A stretch of 12,089 bases of DNA. Origin: Syntrophomonadaceae bacterium (GTDB taxonomy: Bacteria > Bacillota > Dethiobacteria > DTU022). The notes below the pieces were generated by a model. The model was given only the letters and a program-made list of their open reading frames with translations. It had not been told where the DNA came from and did no database searches. The translations under genes were made by a program, and so were the position numbers. The stretch spans positions 1-12,089 of the forward strand of contig PWFM01000141.1 in assembly GCA_003553895.1 (NCBI GenBank). The letters run 5' to 3'. Every line of letters starts with the position of its first letter. Within the stretch, counting starts at the first letter, position 1. This document shows positions 6,943 to 12,089 of this stretch, one piece after another.

Positions 6943-8073
6943 CTATTCCTGCTTCTCTCCCATTACCGCATCGATCAGCTCCTGGTCGAAGGGATGGGCT
7001 TCTGCGAGCAGTTGACGGTACTTGATAAAATCGATGGTATCCTGGCCGGTCAGCTTCTTGGTGTTGAAGGCATTGAAGCCCAGGTAAGCTTCTGTTTGCA
7101 TGTTGGCGGACAGCCAGTGGCGGCTGGGTAATTTAGCCTGGTCCCAGAAGAATTTTTTCTTCTGGCGGATGCCATCGATAGACATCATCAGGCAGTTCGG
7201 GAAGAGGTTGCTGAGCGTCCAGACCACTTTATTAACTTCCTTATCCAGCAGGGAAAAGTCTGTTTCACCGGATTTTAACATTTCTTTGCCCTTATCTTTT
7301 TGCTCGCGTCCGGCAATTTCTCCGTATACAATTTCCCCGTTATCAATATACTTATCGGTGATTACCAGGGGATTGCGGACAAATTCCCCGTTTACTTTGA
7401 GCACCGGGGCCACCTTGGAGATCAGGCCCAGCCGGAGCATTTTGTAAGAACTCCACAGTTCGCAGGAAATACAGCTCCACATAGCCTGCTCCATGGTCAG
7501 GTACTCAGGCAAAAAGTCGGTGGATCCTCCCACCGGGGCGGAACCGTGCCTGGGTCCGGCCTGGCCGAACATGGCCAGATCGGAAGAAATGGTGATATCG
7601 CAGGCCATTCCTATCTCCTGCCCCCCGGCGACCCGCATACCGTTGACACGGCAGATGACCGGTTTTTTGCACATCAAGATGGAATCGACCATGCCGTTAA
7701 AAAGGTCCATGTAGGCGCCGTATTCGCTGGGATTACCGCTGTAGTACTCGGCATACTCCTTGGTGTTGCCGCCGGTGCAAAAAGCCCTGTCTTCGGCGGC
7801 GGTGAAAATTACAGCTACCACCGAACGGTCCATGGAAGCTTTGTGCATCCCGGCTATAACCCCTTTGACCATTTCAGTGGTATAGGAATTGTACTGCCTG
7901 GGGTTATTCAATGTTACCCAGGCCGTGAACAGACCTTCTACTTCCTTGCCTTCTGAATCCAAAACCGGTTTCTTTTCGTACATTACGCAGGGAGGTTCCG
8001 TGCCAAAATAATCGTCACCGTAAATCTGGTGATCAACTATTCCTCCCTGACGGGGCCACTTGTTAAGGTCCAT
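6943..8073 (-). CDS. bamA: 6-oxocyclohex-1-ene-1-carbonyl-CoA hydrolase (BamA/Oah)
   Basis: A 376-residue crotonase-superfamily ring-opening hydrolase. It adds water to 6-oxocyclohex-1-ene-1-carbonyl-CoA and cleaves the ring carbon-carbon bond, giving 3-hydroxypimelyl-CoA; it is the standard marker of anaerobic benzoyl-CoA degradation. The family is recognised from characteristic stretches: GTEPPCVMYEKKPV (24-37), WVTLNNPRQYNSYTTEMVKG (52-71), FCTGGNTKEYAEYY (98-111), GMRVAGGQEIGMACD (145-159) and FGQAGPRHGSAPVGGSTDF (169-187). The length matches the family, about 100 residues longer than ordinary enoyl-CoA hydratases. The start is ATG at 8073 with GAAGGAGG seven bases upstream. It is preceded after 141 bases by the DUF35 gene and followed by dch and had, so all three post-reduction enzymes are adjacent. 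No feature suggests a pseudogene. Confidence 0.97.
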   Translation of the reverse strand: MDLNKWPRQGGIVDHQIYGDDYFGTEPPCVMYEKKPVLDSEGKEVEGLFTAWVTLNNPRQYNSYTTEMVKGVIAGMHKASMDRSVVAVIFTAAEDRAFCTGGNTKEYAEYYSGNPSEYGAYMDLFNGMVDSILMCKKPVICRVNGMRVAGGQEIGMACDITISSDLAMFGQAGPRHGSAPVGGSTDFLPEYLTMEQAMWSCISCELWSSYKMLRLGLISKVAPVLKVNGEFVRNPLVITDKYIDNGEIVYGEIAGREQKDKGKEMLKSGETDFSLLDKEVNKVVWTLSNLFPNCLMMSIDGIRQKKKFFWDQAKLPSRHWLSANMQTEAYLGFNAFNTKKLTGQDTIDFIKYRQLLAEAHPFDQELIDAVMGEKQE

Positions 8074-8214
8074 GCTAATCCTCCTTCTAAGGTATTATTT
8101 CCAAACTTTAGTTCTATCATGTTTTCGGTTCCGGTGCCGCTGGCGATCCTTAGGCTTCTTCACCCCCCTTGATACCGGAATACTGCTTTATTAATAAATA
8201 CTAATTGCGGCTGA

Positions 8215-8628
8215 TCAGGATACAGGTTCAAACTGGTAACTGATCTGTCCGTCTGGAAATGTTACCGGCTCCACCTTGACCGCCATCCCCCCGGAGAGAT
8301 CTTTTTCGGTAAAACCTTTTTTAAACCGGCCGAACACTTTCGTGTCGTTGAATTGAGCGACGGCCAGGATATAGGGGACGTCTTCTTCAAAACCGGTCGG
8401 GGCAAAATAAGACCTGGTGAAGCTGATCAGCTCACCCCTGGGGTTGAGCTTCACCCATTCCATATCACTGCCCAGGCAGGAATAACAGTCAGCCCGCGGT
8501 GGGAAAAAAGTGATGTTGCAGGGGCTGCCCCTGGTGGCATAAAGGTCTCCCTGCTCCAGGTAATCCACGAAAGCATTGGTTTTTGCCTGGGACGTGAAGC
8601 TCAAACGGCCAAAACGTTCAAAACCCAT
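8215..8628 (-). CDS. DUF35-type OB-fold protein with an incomplete zinc ribbon
   Basis: A 137-residue acyl-CoA-associated OB-fold protein (DUF35 family). In this family an N-terminal rubredoxin-like zinc ribbon precedes an OB-fold, and members usually partner thiolases or acyl-CoA synthases. Here the ribbon region is SPCNITFFPPRADCYSC (35-51): the FFPPR core and second cysteine pair (C48, C51) are kept, but the first pair has only C37, with glycine where the other cysteine is normally found. The OB-fold part follows, with GELISFTRSYF (65-75), PYILAVAQF (85-93) and a KVEPV strand (118-122). The start is ATG at 8628 because AGGAGGT lies directly upstream at 8636-8642; the longer reading from 8649 would begin upstream of that site. 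It is placed between the PaaK-like ligase and bamA. Its partner is unclear, since no thiolase gene lies in the window. Confidence 0.8.
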   Translation of the reverse strand: MGFERFGRLSFTSQAKTNAFVDYLEQGDLYATRGSPCNITFFPPRADCYSCLGSDMEWVKLNPRGELISFTRSYFAPTGFEEDVPYILAVAQFNDTKVFGRFKKGFTEKDLSGGMAVKVEPVTFPDGQISYQFEPVS

Positions 8629-8635
8629 TTTGTTT

Positions 8636-8642
8636 ACCTCCT
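8636..8642 (-). promoter_or_regulatory. Ribosome binding site fixing the DUF35 start
   Basis: AGGAGGT on the minus strand, seven bases before ATG at 8628. It would lie inside the reading frame if the upstream ATG at 8649 were used, so the shorter protein is preferred. Confidence 0.75.
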
Positions 8643-8922
8643 TCGGCAATATACTGCCCTGTATCCTGCGCCTTTTTTATTTGCTTTGCCCTGGGACCTT
8701 AAATAGGGTGGTTTTTATCGCCTGCTTATATTGGACCGGGTGCGGCAGCTATAACTGTTGATGCTCTAATTACTTTAAATAGTCCTAAAACGGTGTCGTT
8801 TCTTTTTTACCTTTCCTTTAAGCTTACTGAAATGGGACTGTTAAAAAAATCCCTTAAAAGCATGGAATCAAGGTTAAAATAGGATGAAATCAGGGCTAAC
8901 CCTTTCGGTTGAACACCCATGT
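8643..8922. other. Intergenic stretch between the PaaK-like ligase and the DUF35 gene
   Basis: About 280 AT-rich bases with no convincing gene. Weak minus-strand stem possibilities exist (AACC-gaaag-GGTT right after the ligase stop; AAACG-acac-CGTTT near 8790), but no strong terminator. A 37-codon minus-strand frame (8920-8807) has no ribosome site. The size of the gap allows a separate promoter for the DUF35-bamA-dch-had genes, though no good -35/-10 pair was found. Confidence 0.4.
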
Positions 8923-10218
8923 TTAGGTGCGATGATCAATGACTCGAACCGCTTTGCCTTCAAAGCGGGGCAGGCTGCCTATGGGCTTTATTTCCACTTC
9001 GCACTTTTTCGCCAGCTGCTGGTGGAGCTCTTTTTCAAGGGCTTCGATGAAGTGCTCGTCAACATCGGTCCAGGTGGTAGGTTCAATTTCAATTTTCATG
9101 GTATGGAGGCCTTTTCTCTCGCCCACTATGATCTGCCAGTTTTCACTGAGTTCATGATGATTGAGCAGTATATATTCTACCTGGCAGGGGAAAATATTGG
9201 TGCCGCCCACCAGGATCATATCGTCCAGGCGGCCCAGGAAAGTTGTGATGCGGGGATGGGTTCGTCCGCACTCGCACTTGTCAAAGCTGGCAACAACATG
9301 GTCTCCGGTCCGGTAACGCAAAAGCGGCATCACTTCAAAGCTGAGATTGCTCACCACCAGTTCACCCGGCTGGTCTTTGCCGGCCGGCTTCATAGTTTCC
9401 GGATCGAGAACTTCAACCAGGTAGTGGTCGGCCCAGAGATGAATCCCGTTTTCATACTCGCAGTCCATGGATATGGGGCCGCCCATTTCAGTGAGTCCGT
9501 AACAGCGTCTCATGCCGCCGCCATGAGCTTTGTAGCCAAGACGATCGTTTATCCTTTCTCTTAATTCATCCGAGCAGGGCTCTCCACCGTGAAAGCCCAG
9601 GCGCAGCTTAAGATCTTTGACCGGGTCAATGCCTTTTTCGGCGGCAAATTCGGCCATATAAACGGCATATGAAGGGGTGCCGGTAAAGACGGTGGTTCCC
9701 CATTCTTTCATCAGGCGCAGCTGTCTTTCCGTACCGCCCGCCCCGGTGGGAATAATTTTTGCACCCACGGCTTCCATGCCATAATGAAAACCGAAACCGC
9801 CGGTAAAAAGACCGTAACCATGCGATTGCTGAATGATATCGCTTTTCTTCAGGCCTCCGGCGGTAAAATTGCGGGCCATGCAGGCCGTCCAGACGTCGAG
9901 GTCGTTTTTGCTGTACATCATGGGAGTCGGCACTCCCGTAGTGCCGGAGGTCATATGGACCCGGACCACGTCTTCCCAATCACCCGAGACCAGTCCGCGG
10001 GGGTAATTGTCCCTCAGGTCGGACTTTGACATGAAAGGAACCGTCTCTATGTCTTCCCAGTTTTTAATATCCCCGGGTTCCAAACCTTTTTCTGCGAAGC
10101 GATTTTTGATGAAAGGGCTGTTGCAAACCCGGTGGGCTTGCGTTTTAAACTTTTCAAACTGGATTTCCCGCAGTTGATCCTGGGACATGGTTTCCCATTT
10201 TTCTTCAAAAAAAGGCAT
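8923..10218 (-). CDS. Phenylacetate-CoA ligase (PaaK) family aryl-CoA ligase
   Basis: A 431-residue AMP-forming ligase of the PaaK/COG1541 type, which converts an aromatic acid, ATP and CoA to the aryl-CoA, AMP and pyrophosphate. The phosphate-binding loop TSGTTGVPT is at 90-98, CYGLTEMGG (239-247) is the adenylate motif, YRTGD is at 302-306, the hinge GRLDDM at 329-334, and the C-terminal catalytic lysine is K422 in EGKAVRV. Length is typical of PaaK (about 430) and shorter than the BclA/FadD ligases. The start is ATG at 10218; the GTG at 10224 lies too close to the AGGAGGAG site. It is the first minus-strand gene, and the bamA pathway genes follow, so benzoate, phenylacetate or a related aromatic acid is the probable substrate. 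Which one cannot be told from sequence here. Confidence 0.9.
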   Translation of the reverse strand: MPFFEEKWETMSQDQLREIQFEKFKTQAHRVCNSPFIKNRFAEKGLEPGDIKNWEDIETVPFMSKSDLRDNYPRGLVSGDWEDVVRVHMTSGTTGVPTPMMYSKNDLDVWTACMARNFTAGGLKKSDIIQQSHGYGLFTGGFGFHYGMEAVGAKIIPTGAGGTERQLRLMKEWGTTVFTGTPSYAVYMAEFAAEKGIDPVKDLKLRLGFHGGEPCSDELRERINDRLGYKAHGGGMRRCYGLTEMGGPISMDCEYENGIHLWADHYLVEVLDPETMKPAGKDQPGELVVSNLSFEVMPLLRYRTGDHVVASFDKCECGRTHPRITTFLGRLDDMILVGGTNIFPCQVEYILLNHHELSENWQIIVGERKGLHTMKIEIEPTTWTDVDEHFIEALEKELHQQLAKKCEVEIKPIGSLPRFEGKAVRVIDHRT

Positions 10219-10226
10219 TATCACAT

Positions 10227-10234
10227 CTCCTCCT
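10227..10234 (-). promoter_or_regulatory. Ribosome binding site of the PaaK-like ligase
   Basis: AGGAGGAG on the minus strand. It leaves eight bases to ATG at 10218 but only two to GTG at 10224, so the ATG is taken as the start. Confidence 0.7.
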
Positions 10235-10555
10235 AAAAGCTAATTAAGATACAGGTTGAAAATAGATTAAACCTTTGCTGCTTGTCTCTTATAACCCCCT
10301 TAATCATTTTTAGAAAATATAGTATGAAGGGAAGATTAGTAATACTTCTTATAAAATAAATATTATTAAATTTGGGCTTCTTTTTCTATCACCTAAAAGA
10401 GGTATTTTTTCCTTCATAGTGTGATAAATGGGCTACCACCGCATTTCGAAGGTTCGGGGGAAGGGAAATGTTTAATAATGAAGAATAGTTAATCTTAATA
10501 TATGATAGAGATATTTCACACATTTAAGTGGGTTCGTCAATCTAAAATAACTAGT
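10235..10555. promoter_or_regulatory. Divergent promoter region between the two ligase genes
   Basis: Over 300 strongly AT-rich bases with no gene, between divergently transcribed ligases, so promoters for both directions should lie here. Two spaced inverted repeats are visible: TATGAAGG (10323-10330) with CCTTCATA (10411-10418), and TATCAC (10387-10392) with GTGATA (10421-10426). A possible plus-strand -10 TATGAT is at 10501-10506, but its -35 is poor. No clear -24/-12 sigma-54 site was seen. The repeats are candidate operator halves; the regulator is not in the window. Confidence 0.45.
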
Positions 10556-10566
10556 AGAGGTGGGGT

Positions 10567-12089
10567 ATGATGACCATTAGCAAGTGGATGCATGTTGGAA
10601 CCTTCCTAAAAAACAATGCTTTCAATTATCCCGATCACCTGGGCTGCCAGGACAAAAACAAAAGTTTTACCTTCAAAGAGTGGAATGACAGGGCCTGCCG
10701 CATAGCCAACGGGTTGAAGGAAAAAGGGGTGGGCTACGGGGACCGGGTGGCTATCCTGGCTTATAACCGGGTTGAATGGATGGAAATGTATGCCGCCTGC
10801 GCCAAAGGTGGACAGATAGCGGTGCCGATCATGTTTCGCCTTACGCCGCGGGAATATGAATACATTGTAAATCATGCCGAATGCAAGGCTTTTATTGTCG
10901 AGGCTCCTTTTGTGGAAGGCGTCCAGAGCATCAGCAGCAAATTATCCACTGTCCCCGATGACAACTATATCTGTATCGGCGACGGGGAGGCGCCGGAAGG
11001 TTTTGTTAATTACGAACAGTTTATAAATGACAGCCCACCGGGCGAACCCGATGTTATGGTCGATGCAACGGATGTCTGGACGATCATGTATACTTCCGGA
11101 ACAACCGGCAAGCCCAAAGGCGCTGTCAGAACCCATGAGAGTTACATAGCCCAGTACATGCTCAGCAATGTCAACATGGGCGTCCGTTCGGAAGATAAAA
11201 TAATGCTGGTTATGCCTATGTGCCACGTCAATTCTATTTACTATTCCTTTGCCTATACCCTGCTGGCCGCTCCGGCCATGGTTTATAATGTAACTACCTT
11301 CGATCCTGAAGATTTCTTGAAAACGGTGGCCGAGTACAAAATTACTTATACCTCGCTGGTGCCCACTCATTATATAACTATTCTCAGCCTTCCCGAAGAG
11401 GTCAAGCAGAAGTACGATGTCAGCAGCATCAGGCAGCTGTTGATCTCCTCCGCACCGGCCCGGAAAGATCTAAAACTGGCGATCATGGATTATTTCAAGT
11501 CGGCAGAGCTGTGGGAGGCCTACGGTTCAACTGAAGCCGGCCTGGTTACCTATTTGCGTCCGGAAGAGCAGTTTACCAAGCTTGGATCTATCGGCAGGGA
11601 GATTTTTGGCTCAGACCGGATCAAATTGCTTGATATAACCAGGGAAGAAGTCCCGGACGGCGAAGTTGGTGAACTTTTCAGCCGTTCACCGATTGTTTTC
11701 AAGGAATACTGGAAAGACGAAGAAAAAACCGAAACAGCTTTTCACGGTGAGTGGTGTTCAGCCGGCGACATGGCCCGCCGTGATGAAGAAGGCTATTACT
11801 ACCTGGTTGATCGGAAACAGAACATGATTATCACCGGTGGAGAAAATGTCTATCCTTCCGAGGTTGAAAATGTGGTCGGAGGCCATCCGGCGGTAAAAAA
11901 CATTGCCGTGATCGGGATTCCCGATGATAAGTGGGGAGAGGCGGTTAAAGCTGTTATCGTTCCCAATCAAGGTTATGAACCCGGAGAAGACCTGGCTAAA
12001 GAGATTATTGATTACTGCCGGGATAAGATAGCCGGTTATAAACGACCCAAATCAATTGATTTTATCCAGGAGAAGGAAATGCCTGTAAC
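10567..12089 (+). CDS. AMP-dependent acyl-CoA ligase (FadD/aryl-CoA ligase class), 3' end cut off by window
   Basis: The frame is open for 507 codons from ATG at 10567 to the right edge, with no stop. This is an ANL-superfamily acyl/aryl-CoA synthetase. The phosphate-binding loop TSGTTGKPKG is at 176-185, YGSTEAG at 319-325, the ribose-binding D415 in YYLVDRKQNM, and GGENVYPSEVE follows at about 424-434. The last visible residues (EKEMPV) stand just before where the catalytic-lysine motif (T-x-T-G-K) is expected, so only some 10-25 residues should be missing. The start is ATG at 10567 or the next codon, ATG at 10570; AGAGGTGGGG upstream suits either. It is transcribed away from the catabolic genes and shares their control region. 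The substrate could be an aromatic, alicyclic (cyclohexane carboxylate type) or fatty acid; sequence alone does not decide. Confidence 0.9.
   Translation, partial: MMTISKWMHVGTFLKNNAFNYPDHLGCQDKNKSFTFKEWNDRACRIANGLKEKGVGYGDRVAILAYNRVEWMEMYAACAKGGQIAVPIMFRLTPREYEYIVNHAECKAFIVEAPFVEGVQSISSKLSTVPDDNYICIGDGEAPEGFVNYEQFINDSPPGEPDVMVDATDVWTIMYTSGTTGKPKGAVRTHESYIAQYMLSNVNMGVRSEDKIMLVMPMCHVNSIYYSFAYTLLAAPAMVYNVTTFDPEDFLKTVAEYKITYTSLVPTHYITILSLPEEVKQKYDVSSIRQLLISSAPARKDLKLAIMDYFKSAELWEAYGSTEAGLVTYLRPEEQFTKLGSIGREIFGSDRIKLLDITREEVPDGEVGELFSRSPIVFKEYWKDEEKTETAFHGEWCSAGDMARRDEEGYYYLVDRKQNMIITGGENVYPSEVENVVGGHPAVKNIAVIGIPDDKWGEAVKAVIVPNQGYEPGEDLAKEIIDYCRDKIAGYKRPKSIDFIQEKEMPV

Noticed and set aside
7300..7956. 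218-residue open frame on the plus strand
   Set aside because: Antisense shadow of bamA; the opposite strand is a clear full-length family member.
8807..8920. 37-codon minus-strand frame just after the PaaK-like ligase stop
   Set aside because: No ribosome site, no resemblance to a known protein, AT-rich intergenic composition.
8884..9564. 226-residue open frame on the plus strand
   Set aside because: It lies antisense within the PaaK-like ligase gene, whose motifs are complete; no ribosome site and no recognisable family.

Overview
The window reads as part of an anaerobic aromatic-acid catabolic locus. Its clearest marker is a BamA/Oah-type ring-opening hydrolase. Next to it are a crotonase that fits cyclohexa-1,5-diene-1-carbonyl-CoA hydratase (Dch/BamR) and a zinc alcohol dehydrogenase that fits 6-hydroxycyclohex-1-ene-1-carbonyl-CoA dehydrogenase (Had/BamQ). 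These three enzymes take the dearomatised product of benzoyl-CoA reductase to ring-opened 3-hydroxypimelyl-CoA. Strong GGAGG-type ribosome sites before most genes, several GTG/TTG starts, a tungsten-type aldehyde oxidoreductase and the BamA pathway suggest a strictly anaerobic Gram-positive bacterium (Peptococcaceae / Desulfotomaculum / Pelotomaculum-like). That assignment is inference; an anaerobic deltaproteobacterium is the main alternative.

Layout: almost everything lies on the minus strand and is read from right to left. A PaaK-family aryl-CoA ligase (8923-10218) comes first, then a small DUF35/OB-fold protein (8215-8628), bamA/oah (6943-8073), the dienoyl-CoA hydratase (6033-6797) and had (4941-6008). 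After a 185-base structured gap comes a four-gene aldehyde oxidoreductase (AOR) set: an FAD/NAD(P)H-type reductase (3379-4755), the tungsten AOR catalytic subunit (1490-3349), a four-cluster ferredoxin subunit (1008-1475) and a MoaD/ThiS-like small protein (705-983). A major facilitator transporter (581 leftward) runs off the left edge. On the plus strand, divergent from the PaaK-like ligase across a 340-base AT-rich gap, is a second, unrelated acyl-CoA ligase (10567 to the right edge, lacking only its last residues).

How the genes may work together: an aromatic acid enters (possibly by the MFS carrier) and is activated to its CoA thioester by one of the ligases. A ring reductase that is not in this window makes the cyclic diene. 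Dch hydrates it, Had oxidises the alcohol to the 6-oxo compound and BamA adds water and opens the ring. The AOR set resembles the three-subunit AorABC enzyme known from Aromatoleum (ferredoxin, W-subunit, FAD subunit). It could oxidise aromatic aldehydes to acids upstream of the ligase, or reduce acids when the cell has excess electrons. Residues visible in the AOR subunit favour a true aldehyde oxidoreductase over BamB, the related subunit of class II benzoyl-CoA reductase.

No tRNA, rRNA, CRISPR array, insertion sequence or phage gene was recognised. The non-coding points of interest are a 59-base hairpin between bamA and dch, two hairpins between had and the AOR genes, and spaced inverted repeats in the divergent ligase promoter region.
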